A stretch of 41,605 nucleotides of DNA from Lachnospiraceae bacterium (GCA_022796795.1 JAAWJI010000036.1:1-41605), one strand, 5' to 3'. Counted from the first letter of the stretch, positions 16,340-24,356 are shown. Program-made: numbers and translations. The notes: generated by a model from the letters alone, not told the origin.

Positions 16340-17446
16340 ATGAAAAAAAAGAAAATGACGGCATGGATGTTAGGAATGATTTTGGCTGTTAGCTGTGTGG
16401 CAACTGGGTGTAATAAAGCGCCGGAACAGTCCTCTTTGCCTGAGACAAAAACGGCAGAGGAACAGCCTGTAGTTCAGAATGAGGCAGGTGGTGGGGAAAC
16501 GCCAGCAGAAAATCCGGAGTCAAAGGATACGATAGTTTTAAAGCTGGCCCATCACACGGCGATTGACAGCGCCTATGATGTTGCCATTAAACATTATGCG
16601 GACCTGGTCTATGAGAGGACGGATGGCAGAGTCAGGATCGACGTTTATCCGGCGGCCCAGATTGGAGGAGAGCGGGATGTACTGGAAGGTCTGGAGCTGG
16701 GGACCGTAGATATGACATTGAATACCTCTGCATTGATTATGAACATAGTTCCGGAATACGGTCTTCTGGATTTACCCTTCCTGTTTGAGGATTATGACCA
16801 TGTCCGGGCTTGCCTGGATGGGGAGGCGGGAAAAATGCTGGGAGATAAGCTGCTGGAACAGCGGGGGATTCGTATGCTGGGCGGCTGGTGCTCCGGATTT
16901 CGGATTATGCTTACCACAAATAAACGAATCGAGAGTCTGGAAGACTTCAGCGGGGTAAAATTCCGCGCTCCGGAGACGCCGGTGTATATTGATATGTTTA
17001 CGGCTCTGGGTTCCAGCCCTACGCCAATTCCCTACGGCGAGGTTTACACGGCATTGCAGACAGGAGTGGTAGAAGGGGTAGAGGTAGCGGCAGAGCCCAT
17101 GTACACCAGCAAATTCCACGAGGTAGGAAAGTATCTGATTCGGACAAACCATATTTTCAGTACCATTTGTCCTCTGATTAACGAAGAAAAGTTCCAGTCC
17201 CTTCCAGAGGATGTGCAGCAGATCATGCTGGATACCATGAAGGAGGCCACCGATTATCAGTGGGAACTGTTTGCAGAGGCAGATGAGAAGGCTTTGCAGG
17301 CCATGATCGACTCTGGCTGTGAGCTTATTGAGATTGACCGGCAGCCCTTAGTGGAAGCATGTGCAGATATGCAGCAGAAATATATTGAGGAGCTGGATGC
17401 CCAGGCGTTTATGGATCATGTGCAGAGTGCAAAGCAGGGAAAATAG
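16340..17446 (+). CDS. dctP: TRAP transporter substrate-binding lipoprotein
   Basis: The extracytoplasmic binding protein of a TRAP transporter, 368 residues. A signal peptide ends in the lipobox VATGC, with lipidated C24, as expected in a Gram-positive organism. A low-complexity linker (about 27-65) leads to the DctP domain with its typical order: LKLAHHTAIDSAYDVA, VYPAAQIGGERDVLEGLELGTVD, and FSGVKFRAPETPVYIDMF with R209, the arginine that binds the substrate carboxylate in the family. PYGEVYTALQTGVVEGVE follows. Its ligand is therefore probably an organic acid; the adjoining CdaR regulator and glycerate kinase point to a sugar acid or hydroxy acid. It is followed at 15 bp by the small membrane subunit gene. 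Confidence 0.93.
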   Translation: MKKKKMTAWMLGMILAVSCVATGCNKAPEQSSLPETKTAEEQPVVQNEAGGGETPAENPESKDTIVLKLAHHTAIDSAYDVAIKHYADLVYERTDGRVRIDVYPAAQIGGERDVLEGLELGTVDMTLNTSALIMNIVPEYGLLDLPFLFEDYDHVRACLDGEAGKMLGDKLLEQRGIRMLGGWCSGFRIMLTTNKRIESLEDFSGVKFRAPETPVYIDMFTALGSSPTPIPYGEVYTALQTGVVEGVEVAAEPMYTSKFHEVGKYLIRTNHIFSTICPLINEEKFQSLPEDVQQIMLDTMKEATDYQWELFAEADEKALQAMIDSGCELIEIDRQPLVEACADMQQKYIEELDAQAFMDHVQSAKQGK

Positions 17447-17461
17447 AGGAGTGATAGATAA

Positions 17462-17989
17462 ATGAAAGCAGATGAGGGAATGCATAGGGGCTATTTTAAA
17501 ATGGTTCATGCCCTGGAAAAGACTATTGAGTGGATTCTGGCAATCGGTTTCTTTGGAATCTTTTTCGTCACGATTCTTCAGGTGATCTTTCGTTATTTGT
17601 TCAACCATCCGCTGCTCTGGACAGAGGAGCTGGCCAGATATCTGGGTATCTTCGTGATCCTTCTTGCCAGCTCTGTGGCTTTAAAGCATGAGCAGCATAT
17701 CGGAATTGATGTTTTTTCCTCCAAGCTGCCGCCAGAAAAGCTTAAGCTTATGAAAATGTTTTATGCCCTTGTGATTCTGGCAGTCATGGGGTATCTGGGC
17801 TATCACAGCGCAGTATTGATGATAAAATCCTTCTTTACGCCTACTCCTGCCATGCGGATTCCCATAGGAATTCCGTATCTGGGTATGCTCATGGGATATA
17901 TCTGTTCGTTTCTGTTCGGCGCCTGTATGCTGTATGAGCTGGTATTTGGCCTTTGGGCAACAGGTGAGGATACGAAAGAGGAGAAGTGA
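17462..17989 (+). CDS. dctQ: TRAP transporter small permease subunit
   Basis: A membrane protein of 175 residues with four predicted helices (about 23-45, 55-75, 95-118 and 135-160), as usual for DctQ. The family motif is LLWTEELARYLGIFVILLASSVALKHEQHIGID. It joins the large permease and the binding lipoprotein into one importer driven by an ion gradient. The start at 17462 is preceded by GAGTGATAG, a weak ribosome binding site, suggesting coupling to dctP. Stop at 17989; the large subunit starts 3 bp later. Confidence 0.92.
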   Translation: MKADEGMHRGYFKMVHALEKTIEWILAIGFFGIFFVTILQVIFRYLFNHPLLWTEELARYLGIFVILLASSVALKHEQHIGIDVFSSKLPPEKLKLMKMFYALVILAVMGYLGYHSAVLMIKSFFTPTPAMRIPIGIPYLGMLMGYICSFLFGACMLYELVFGLWATGEDTKEEK

Positions 17990-17991
17990 CT

Positions 17992-19275
17992 ATGACAGTA
18001 ATTGTGATCTTGATTGTACTATTTTTTGTGTTGATGTTTACCGGAATGCCTATTGCAGTGGCCATTGGCGCTTCCTCCATTGTGGCCCTGCTAGTACAGG
18101 GAAATCTGCCGGGTATCGTGGCGTCTCAACGGATTTTTGTAATGCTGGATTCCTTTTCCATGATGGCAGTGCCCCTGTTTATTCTTTCCGGCGAGGCTAT
18201 GACCAGAGGAGGTATCACCAAAAAGCTTGTTATGTTTTCCTCTACTTTGGTAGGCCATTTTAAGGGAGGGTTGGCACAGATTTCCATTATGTCCAGTATG
18301 CTCATGGCGGGAGTGTCCGGCTCTGCCTCTGCGGACTGCTCGGCCCTGGGGTCCATTTTGATTCCCTCCATGATTGATGAGGGATATGACAAAGATTATG
18401 TGGTGGCTGTCATGGCGTCGGCCTCCACCATTGGTCCCATCATACCTCCCAGTATTATGATGGTTTTGTATGGATCCATGACCAGTGTATCTGTAGGACA
18501 GATGTTTATCGGAGGAATTATCCCTGGTCTTCTCTTTGGAATCGCTCTGATGCTTTTGTCCCATAGGGTAGCAGTGAAGCGGGGATATCCAGCCCGGAAG
18601 AGAGCCACGCTGTCGGAGATCTGGAAAGCCTTTAAGGATGCCTTCTGGGCTCTGCTCATGCCGATTATTATCATCGGAGGTCTGTTGTCCGGTATTTTCA
18701 CCCCTACGGAAGCAGGGGCAGTGGCCGCAGCCTATGCCTTTTTGATTGGGTTTGCCACAGGAAATATAAAACTCTCGGACTTAAAGGATATTTTCTACAA
18801 ATCGGCCATAGCTACTACCATTCCCATGCTGATTATCGGGATTGCCTCTATTTTTGGCTGGCTTTTGACCATTAATAATTTTCCGGATCTTGTAGGAGGC
18901 GTGCTGCACGGTATTACGTCGAATCCCAATGTCTTTATTGTGGTAATTGTCACCTTCTACCTGATTATCGGGCTGTTCATGGAATCCAATGCGGCGCTGA
19001 TTATCATGGTTCCTATTCTGGCTCCCATGGCTGCCAGTTATGGCTTCAACCCGGTGCATTTCGGCGTGATTACTGTGGTAGCTCTGTTGATCGGAGCGGT
19101 GACGCCGCCGGTGGGAATCCTGCTGTTTATCTCGGCCAGCCTAGCAAAGGCCAAGATCGGAGCAGTTATGAGGCTGGTGTGGCCTTATGTATTGCTGTTG
19201 GCAGCGATTACTTATGTGATCGCCCTGGTGCCGGGAATTGTGACCTGGCTGCCAGGATTACTGATGGGAGGATGA
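17992..19275 (+). CDS. dctM: TRAP transporter large permease subunit
   Basis: A polytopic membrane protein of 427 residues, typically about 12 helices, forming the transport channel of the TRAP system. Family hallmarks are visible: FFVLMFTGMPIAVAIGASS near the start, SMMAVPLFILSGEAM, ADCSALGSILIPSMIDEGYDKDY, PIIPPSIMMVLYGSM, FTPTEAGAVAAAYAF and TPPVGILLFISASLA. ATG 17992 follows AGAGGAGA at an ideal gap; a GTG six bases earlier is less likely. The three TRAP genes form an uninterrupted set, so the transporter is probably functional. Confidence 0.94.
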   Translation: MTVIVILIVLFFVLMFTGMPIAVAIGASSIVALLVQGNLPGIVASQRIFVMLDSFSMMAVPLFILSGEAMTRGGITKKLVMFSSTLVGHFKGGLAQISIMSSMLMAGVSGSASADCSALGSILIPSMIDEGYDKDYVVAVMASASTIGPIIPPSIMMVLYGSMTSVSVGQMFIGGIIPGLLFGIALMLLSHRVAVKRGYPARKRATLSEIWKAFKDAFWALLMPIIIIGGLLSGIFTPTEAGAVAAAYAFLIGFATGNIKLSDLKDIFYKSAIATTIPMLIIGIASIFGWLLTINNFPDLVGGVLHGITSNPNVFIVVIVTFYLIIGLFMESNAALIIMVPILAPMAASYGFNPVHFGVITVVALLIGAVTPPVGILLFISASLAKAKIGAVMRLVWPYVLLLAAITYVIALVPGIVTWLPGLLMGG

Positions 19276-19388
19276 AGCTAAGAAATTATCCTTTCATGCC
19301 ATGACCGCGCTATATGGAGAGTATATAACAGCGGGTTATGGAAAGAGATTCCAGACGAAATAAAGAAAAATAGATCAGGAGAGAATGT

Positions 19389-20414
19389 ATGAGTGCAGTA
19401 GAAATGACATCAAAAGAACGAGTAATGGCGGCGTTTGCAGGGAAACCCGTGGATCGTGCGCCTGTGATAAACCCCACATCAGTCATTACCATGGACAGCA
19501 TGAGGGAGTATGGATTGAAGTTTCCGGATGTACATCTGGACGCGGAAAAAATGGCACTGGGAGCCAGTGCGGGAAAGGAGCTGTTGGGCTTTGATTCTGT
19601 GATGCCGAAATTCAGCGTGGTCCATTCAGCCGCTGCCCTGGGAGCAGAGGTAGACTGGGGGAAGGATGACTCTATGCCCTATTTCAGAAGGCACCCCATT
19701 CAGGATCCGTCTCAGGTGGAACTGCCCGCTGATTTTCTGGACCGGGCGCCTGTTAAGGTAGTGTTGGACGCTATTCGCCTGCTGAAAAAAAGATATGGGG
19801 ACGAGACGGCAATTATCGGTAAGGTGTTTGGCCCCTGGACCATGGCCTACAACATGGTGGGCACCCAGGAGTTTTTAATGGAGACAGCTTTGGACCCGGA
19901 GCGGGCTGTAGAATTTTTGGAGGCCTTTGCCCCGATATCCATACGATTTGCGGAGGCTCAGTTTGAGGCGGGGGCGGATATTATTTTATGGGGGGATCAT
20001 GTGAGCGGAGATTTATGCAGCCCCAGGGCCTATGAGGAGCTGCTTCTGCCCATTCATCAGAGAATTAACAATGGATGGATGAAAAAGGCAGGGCCTGTGG
20101 TCATGCATGCCTGTGGAAAAACTGCAGACCGGATTTCCCTCATTGCCCAGTCTGGCTTTGAGGCCTTTCACTTTGATTCCCGGAATGATACCAGGGAGAT
20201 GGTAGAGCGGGCAGGCGGGAAGATTCTTTTAACCGGCGGCGTGAATAACCCGGAGGTCTTGCTTCGGGGGAGGCCAGAGGATGTGAAACGCCAGGTATTC
20301 CAGCTTTTGGATGCGGGCATTGTGTTGATTTCTCCGGAGTGCGCGGCGCCGGTGCTGACACCCAATGAAAATCTGCGGGCGATTGTGGAGGCTGTGAAGG
20401 AGTACAGGCGCTGA
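19389..20414 (+). CDS. MtaA/CmuA-type UroD-family methyltransferase
   Basis: A 341-residue member of the corrinoid methyltransferase branch of the UroD superfamily. The start (KERVMAAFAGKPVDRAPVINP) and middle (GKVFGPWTMAYNMVGTQEFLM) match the MtaA/CmuA group. H240 and C242 (MHACGK) and C318 (SPECAAPV) provide the zinc ligands. It should move a methyl group between a corrinoid protein and a thiol such as a coenzyme or tetrahydrofolate-linked acceptor, but the partner corrinoid protein and its activator are not in the window. It lies 113 bp after dctM, with AGGAGAGA before ATG 19389. The TRAP transporter may therefore supply a methylated carboxylate; this is inference from position. Confidence 0.87.
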   Translation: MSAVEMTSKERVMAAFAGKPVDRAPVINPTSVITMDSMREYGLKFPDVHLDAEKMALGASAGKELLGFDSVMPKFSVVHSAAALGAEVDWGKDDSMPYFRRHPIQDPSQVELPADFLDRAPVKVVLDAIRLLKKRYGDETAIIGKVFGPWTMAYNMVGTQEFLMETALDPERAVEFLEAFAPISIRFAEAQFEAGADIILWGDHVSGDLCSPRAYEELLLPIHQRINNGWMKKAGPVVMHACGKTADRISLIAQSGFEAFHFDSRNDTREMVERAGGKILLTGGVNNPEVLLRGRPEDVKRQVFQLLDAGIVLISPECAAPVLTPNENLRAIVEAVKEYRR

Positions 20415-20442
20415 AAATTAAGAAATTCATAACCTTTTTTTC

Positions 20443-20471
20443 TTGTTATTTATCATTGCATATGCTATAGT
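20443..20471 (+). promoter_or_regulatory. Promoter of riboswitch-controlled transcript
   Basis: TTGTTA at 20443-20448, a 17-bp spacer and TATAGT at 20466-20471. Transcription would start near 20478, just before the P1 stem of the riboswitch. Confidence 0.75.
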
Positions 20472-20482
20472 TATTTCACACA

Positions 20483-20611
20483 GATAAAAGGGAGTAGCCG
20501 AACGCCGAAAGGCGGGTTTGAAATCGTCAGCCGATGCCGAAGGGCATCCGTATCAAATGAGATGAGCAAGACTTTTATCGTGGCAGTTTGCCTCGATAAA
20601 AGTCTTTTTTT
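20483..20611 (+). ncRNA. yybP-ykoY (manganese) riboswitch with terminator
   Basis: The leader carries the aptamer hallmarks: GGGAGTAGCC after the first stem strand, a GCCGAAAGGC hairpin, AATCGTCA, a GATGCCGAAGGGCATC hairpin and AGCAAGAC at the end. These match the yybP-ykoY family, which binds Mn2+. P1 pairs GATAAAAG (20483-20490) with CTTTTATC (20572-20579). The same 3' strand can instead form a perfect 13-bp terminator stem (AAGACTTTTATCG at 20568-20580 with CGATAAAAGTCTT at 20594-20606) followed by T7. The two structures exclude each other, so ligand binding should stop termination and switch on the gene downstream. Confidence 0.88.
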
Positions 20612-20692
20612 CGATCCAAAGAGGGAACTTGGGACACAAAAGACCTTCGGGGCATAGGTTAAAATGTTTCTAGTGAAAAAGGAGGAGATTTT

Positions 20693-21052
20693 ATGAGTTT
20701 TTTAGGAAATGTAATCTGGTTAATTTGCGGTGGGTTTTTGAGCGCTTTGGGCTGGCTTTTATCCGGCTGTCTGTGGAGCGTCACGATTGTGGGTATTCCT
20801 ATTGGCTTGCAGTGCTTTAAGTTTGCGGCCCTCTGCTTTGCGCCCTTTGGCCGGGAGGTGCGTTATGGAGGAGGCTTTGGTTCGCTGTTGCTGAATGTGA
20901 TCTGGTTTTTGGTCACCGGGATTCCCATGGCTCTTCATTCTCTGGTTGCAGGACTTCTGTTGTGCCTGACCATTGTGGGGATTCCCTTTGGACTGCAGCA
21001 TTTTAAGCTGGCAAAGCTGGCTCTGATGCCTTTTGGGACGGAGATTTTGTAG
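20693..21052 (+). CDS. yccF: YccF-family membrane protein under Mn riboswitch
   Basis: A small inner membrane protein of 119 residues made of two similar halves, each with hydrophobic helices and a repeated block (TIVGIPIGLQCFKFAALCFAPFG at about 31-53; TIVGIPFGLQHFKLAKLALMPFG at about 92-114). This is the YccF (DUF307) domain pair. Its function is not known. The strong ribosome binding site AGGAGG precedes ATG 20693. The riboswitch directly upstream ties its expression to Mn2+, which suggests a role in metal homeostasis or membrane stress. No neighbouring metal transporter is present. Confidence 0.88.
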   Translation: MSFLGNVIWLICGGFLSALGWLLSGCLWSVTIVGIPIGLQCFKFAALCFAPFGREVRYGGGFGSLLLNVIWFLVTGIPMALHSLVAGLLLCLTIVGIPFGLQHFKLAKLALMPFGTEIL

Positions 21053-21178
21053 GGAGATATGGTAGGGACAGACGCTGTAGAGAGGTGTGAAACATAAAAT
21101 TTATAATGTCAGAAGGGAAAAAAGAGGAGGAAACAATAAAATTTATGGAAATATATACAAAATACAATAAATTTTTTA

Positions 21179-21207
21179 TTGGCAAACGAAAACCGTCATG
21201 ATATAAT
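21179..21207 (+). promoter_or_regulatory. Promoter of alanine/glycine symporter
   Basis: TTGGCA at 21179-21184, a 17-bp spacer and a perfect TATAAT at 21202-21207; the start of transcription is expected near 21214. Confidence 0.8.
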
Positions 21208-21237
21208 TTTAAAAGTGAATTTAAGAAGCGGTCTGAG

Positions 21238-21268
21238 GGCGGACATGATGAAATGTCCGCCTGTTTTT
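21238..21268 (+). terminator. Terminator within the symporter leader
   Basis: A perfect 9-bp stem (GGCGGACAT at 21238-21246 with ATGTCCGCC at 21253-21261) and a T-rich tail (TGTTTTT) lie about 25 bp after the predicted transcription start and 110 bp before the start codon. This is a possible attenuator. I see no glycine riboswitch or T-box. Confidence 0.65.
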
Positions 21269-21379
21269 ATACCTGCAGGGGAACAATTACCGTTCCTGTA
21301 TGTACATTTGGTGATTAGAAGCAGGGAAAGGATAGCTCTTGGATTCGAAAAATGATATCTAGGGAGGAGTACATGTATT

Positions 21380-22786
21380 ATGGAAATGCTGACAGATGTA
21401 ATCAATAAGATTGACGGTTACGTGTGGGGCTGGGGGATGATTTTTCTCCTGCTTGGCACCCATGTGTTTATGACAATCCGCACCAGGTTTATCCAGTGGA
21501 AGACCATCAGCAAGGGAATCCGTCTTTCTGTGGCCAAGGATCCTGATGCGGAGGGAGAGGTAAGCCAGTTTGGCGCCCTGGCTACGGCGCTGGCGTCTAC
21601 CATTGGTACGGGAAATATCATCGGGGTGGGAACGGCGATTGCCCTGGGAGGCCCTGGAGCTGTGCTCTGGTGCTGGCTCACTGGTGTGTTTGGCATTGCC
21701 ACCAAGTATGCGGAGTCTCTGATCGCGGTGAAATACCGGGTGAAAACTGAGGATGGACGCATGCAGGGCGGCGCTATGTACGCCCTGGAGCGGGGCCTGA
21801 AATGGAAGGGATTTGGCAAGGCCATGGCGTTGATTTTCGCGGTCTTTGCCGGAGCGGCTTCCTTCGGAATCGGTTGTGCCACCCAGGTAAACGCCATTGC
21901 CACGGTCTGCGAGGAGAATTTACATGTCAATAAAGCGGTGGTTGGCATTGTGATCGCGGTGCTGACTGCTGTGGTAATTTTCGGCGGAATCCGCAGTATT
22001 GCCCGGGTCTGCGAAAAGCTTGTGCCCTTTATGGCGGCGTTCTATGTGCTGGGATGTATTATTATTCTGGGAATCAATCATGATTTTATTATTCCTGCCA
22101 TTCAGACCATCTGCAGACTGGCCTTTACGCCAGGTGCGGCTGCCGGCGGCCTGGTGGGAAGCGGAATCATGGCTGCCATGCATTACGGTGTGGCCCGCGG
22201 TCTGTTTTCCAATGAGTCTGGTATGGGTTCCGCGCCCATTGCGGCGGCTGCAGCTCAGACCAGGAATCCAGTGCGTCAGGCTCTGGTTTCCGCTACTGGT
22301 ACCTTCTGGGATACGGTTGTGGTCTGCCTCATGACAGGACTTGTGCTGGTATCCACCATTATGAAGAATCCGGCCATCAATGCAAACGAAATTACCAACG
22401 GCGGCGTGCTCACCTCCATGGCCTTTGATCAGATTCCGGTGCTGGGGCCTGTGATTCTGGTGGTGGGAATTATCTCCTTTGCCTACTCTACCATTCTGGG
22501 CTGGGCTTATTACGGAGAGCGTTGTGTGGAGTATTTCGCGGGAAAGAAGGGGTTGATGCCTTACCGGGCTCTGTATGTGCTGGTAGCTGCCATTGCACCC
22601 ATTGTGGCTCTGGACCTGGTGTGGACCATTGCGGATATTTTAAATGCGCTCATGGCTATTCCCAACCTCTTTGCAGTACTGCTTCTGTCGCCAGTGATTG
22701 TAAAGGAAACGAAAAAGTATATCAATAACCTGGATGAAAGGGATGACACGCCTATTCCGGTGGTGAAAACCGGAAAGAGGGGATAA
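21380..22786 (+). CDS. Sodium:alanine/glycine symporter (AGCS family)
   Basis: A secondary transporter of 468 residues with about 10-11 membrane helices that takes up alanine or glycine with Na+ or H+. Family blocks are clear: FGALATALASTIGTGNIIGVGTAIALGGPGAVLW, GGAMYALERGLKWKGFG, GLFSNESGMGSAPIAAAAAQT and ATGTFWDTVVVCLMTG. The start at 21380 follows AGGGAGGAG; an ATG at 21386 is an alternative. It has its own promoter and a leader terminator, and is closed by a terminator. Related symporters are often called AlsT, DagA or YrbD; the exact substrate is not visible. Confidence 0.93.
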   Translation: MEMLTDVINKIDGYVWGWGMIFLLLGTHVFMTIRTRFIQWKTISKGIRLSVAKDPDAEGEVSQFGALATALASTIGTGNIIGVGTAIALGGPGAVLWCWLTGVFGIATKYAESLIAVKYRVKTEDGRMQGGAMYALERGLKWKGFGKAMALIFAVFAGAASFGIGCATQVNAIATVCEENLHVNKAVVGIVIAVLTAVVIFGGIRSIARVCEKLVPFMAAFYVLGCIIILGINHDFIIPAIQTICRLAFTPGAAAGGLVGSGIMAAMHYGVARGLFSNESGMGSAPIAAAAAQTRNPVRQALVSATGTFWDTVVVCLMTGLVLVSTIMKNPAINANEITNGGVLTSMAFDQIPVLGPVILVVGIISFAYSTILGWAYYGERCVEYFAGKKGLMPYRALYVLVAAIAPIVALDLVWTIADILNALMAIPNLFAVLLLSPVIVKETKKYINNLDERDDTPIPVVKTGKRG

Positions 22787-22853
22787 AGAGAATACAGGGA
22801 CGGCCAAAAGGCGACGGTGGGGATAAAGCAGTGAAGCCTAGAACATAAAGAAG

Positions 22854-22900
22854 GAAAGTGCGACGCCAGGGAAATAACCAGGCGCCGCGCTTTCTTGCTT
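22854..22900 (+). terminator. Terminator after symporter gene
   Basis: A 14-bp imperfect stem (GAAAGTGCGACGCC at 22854-22867 with GGCGCCGCGCTTTC at 22881-22894, one wobble and one mismatch), followed by TTGCTTTTA. Confidence 0.7.
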
Positions 22901-22992
22901 TTATAGGTAATTCTGTTGGTTAATGCGTCCTGCAGAGCAAAAGTCTTTGGGGAATGCGCAACACCATGCAGGCTTGTATAAACAGGCAGGGG

Positions 22993-23235
22993 TCATGCTC
23001 TGGCGGCCTCCATCATATACTGGAGAAACAGCGGAAAGTCGGAGGGGCATCCCAAATGGAGGGAAAAGGACTCCTGTGTTTGATCCCCCAGTTTCAGGAA
23101 CTGGCGGGCTAGCGGATTCTGCTTCAGATCACAGATGCTGTGATCCGGCAGGTGCAGGGATACGGTTCCCTTGCACTGTGCAACGATATCCAAAAAACGA
23201 TCCATATTTGCGATTGATGTCAGATTTAATTTCAT
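22993..23235 (-). CDS. Small HPr-like protein of unknown function
   Basis: The 80-residue cytoplasmic protein lies on the minus strand, divergent from the AraC regulator. AGAGGAGAGA precedes its ATG at 23235; a longer in-frame start at 23280 has no such site. The pattern (MKLNLTSIANMDRFLDIVAQ, then GTVSLHLPDHSICDLKQNPLA, and LQYMMEAARA at the end) recalls HPr-like proteins found in Clostridia, but the phosphorylated His-15 motif of HPr is not seen. If it has the HPr fold it is not a phosphocarrier of the usual kind. The family assignment is tentative; the strand, ribosome binding site and codon pattern support a real gene. Confidence 0.6.
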   Translation of the reverse strand: MKLNLTSIANMDRFLDIVAQCKGTVSLHLPDHSICDLKQNPLARQFLKLGDQTQESFSLHLGCPSDFPLFLQYMMEAARA

Positions 23236-23327
23236 ATAGATTCTCTCCTCTCTTTTTGTGGAAGGATTCCACAGGCTCATATTTACAGGAACTCTTTTTG
23301 GTTCACTCTTGCATCTGGATGTTGTTT

Positions 23328-23345
23328 ATGATATGATTATATCAT
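23328..23345. promoter_or_regulatory. Dyad operator candidate
   Basis: ATGATAT and ATATCAT (7 perfect bp) flank GATT. On the minus strand this also contains TATAAT, so a protein bound here would cover a promoter of the HPr-like gene. Confidence 0.45.
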
Positions 23346-23385
23346 CAAAAATGAGGAATAAATAGAATAAAATTTCCAAAATAAT

Positions 23386-23398
23386 ATGATAAAATCAT
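23386..23398. promoter_or_regulatory. Second dyad operator candidate
   Basis: ATGAT and ATCAT flank AAA, 16 bp before the AraC regulator start. It shares ATCATCAAA as a direct repeat with the first dyad (23341-23349 and 23394-23402), suggesting that one protein binds both, possibly the AraC regulator itself. Confidence 0.4.
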
Positions 23399-23414
23399 CA
23401 AATAGGAGGAGAAT

Positions 23415-24356
23415 ATGGCTCTATCACCATGTGGAACCGTAACGGATATCAAGGGAAGAGAGCTGATGGAACACGGGACGCTCTTGTTTCCCATCGGCTT
23501 TTATCATGACGATCTACAGGAGCGGGAGGTTCCCTGGCATTGGCATGAGGAGCTGGAAGCTGCCGTGATCACGGAGGGACAGGCCCTGGTGGCCATTGGG
23601 ACAAAGCGGTATGTTTTAAAGCAGGGGGAAGGCTTCTTTGTAAATACAGGCGTGCTGCACGGGGCCTGGGCCCAGGGGGACGCCCCCTGCCGGTTTCATT
23701 CCATGGCCTTTCAGGCCCGGCTCATTGCAGGCGGCATGGACAGCATCTTCTGGCAGAAATATTTGCAGCCTTTGCTGTCGGATCATTCTCTGAAGGGCGT
23801 TTTTTTCTACCAGGAGGAGGCTTGGCAGCAGGAGGCTATGAGCTGGATCGAGGAGGCCTGGCAAAGGGGAGTCTATGAGGGACCGGGGTTTGAGTTTCAG
23901 GTGCGCCATGCCATGTCGGAGCTGACTCTTTTGCTGTATGGCCATCGGGCTTTGGCAGGAAACCGGCCTTCGGAGAAATCCATTCGGGACGGAGAGAGGA
24001 TGAAGCAGATGCTTCAATATATGCAGGATCATTATATGGAGGAGATCAGCACTTCCCAGGTTGCAGGAAGCGCCCTGATCAGCGTTAGCGAGTGCCTGCG
24101 ATGCTTCCGCAGCATGATTAACGCCACGCCCATAGCCTACTTAAAGCAGCTTCGGGTGCAGAAAGCTGCGGAGCTGCTGACGTCTACGGACTGGAAGGTG
24201 GCGGAAATCGGATACAAATGCGGATTTCAGGAGATGAGCTATTTTGCAAAAAGCTTTCGGGAGATCAAAGGGTGTACGCCCTCTGAGTACCGGAAACGAA
24301 AGCTGGAAAAGGGAAGGGAAAAAGGGCAGGACGCCGGGGAGGAGCAGGATTTATGA
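23415..24356 (+). CDS. AraC-family regulator with cupin domain
   Basis: A DNA-binding regulator of 313 residues. The N-terminal cupin-like half has the pattern WHWHEELEAAVITEGQALVAIGTKRYVLKQGEGFFVNTGVLHG (about 38-82), a small-molecule binding pocket. The C-terminal 100 residues hold two AraC helix-turn-helix units (EISTSQVAGSALISVSECLRCFRS, then VAEIGYKCGFQEMSYFAKSFREIKGCTPSEYRK). ATG 23415 follows GGAGGAG. Its stop overlaps the MBL hydrolase start by 4 bp (ATGA), so it probably controls that gene and the MFS permease. A basic tail (about 295-313, KRKLEKGREKGQDAGEEQ) follows the DNA-binding domain. Confidence 0.9.
   Translation: MALSPCGTVTDIKGRELMEHGTLLFPIGFYHDDLQEREVPWHWHEELEAAVITEGQALVAIGTKRYVLKQGEGFFVNTGVLHGAWAQGDAPCRFHSMAFQARLIAGGMDSIFWQKYLQPLLSDHSLKGVFFYQEEAWQQEAMSWIEEAWQRGVYEGPGFEFQVRHAMSELTLLLYGHRALAGNRPSEKSIRDGERMKQMLQYMQDHYMEEISTSQVAGSALISVSECLRCFRSMINATPIAYLKQLRVQKAAELLTSTDWKVAEIGYKCGFQEMSYFAKSFREIKGCTPSEYRKRKLEKGREKGQDAGEEQDL

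Noticed and set aside
21145..21201. 18-codon frame after AGAGGAGG
   Set aside because: The gap from the ribosome binding site is too long and the frame runs into the symporter promoter.
23015..23336. Plus-strand frame opposite the HPr-like gene
   Set aside because: The minus strand has the ribosome binding site, a coherent small protein and no stop codon problems; the plus frame is its shadow.
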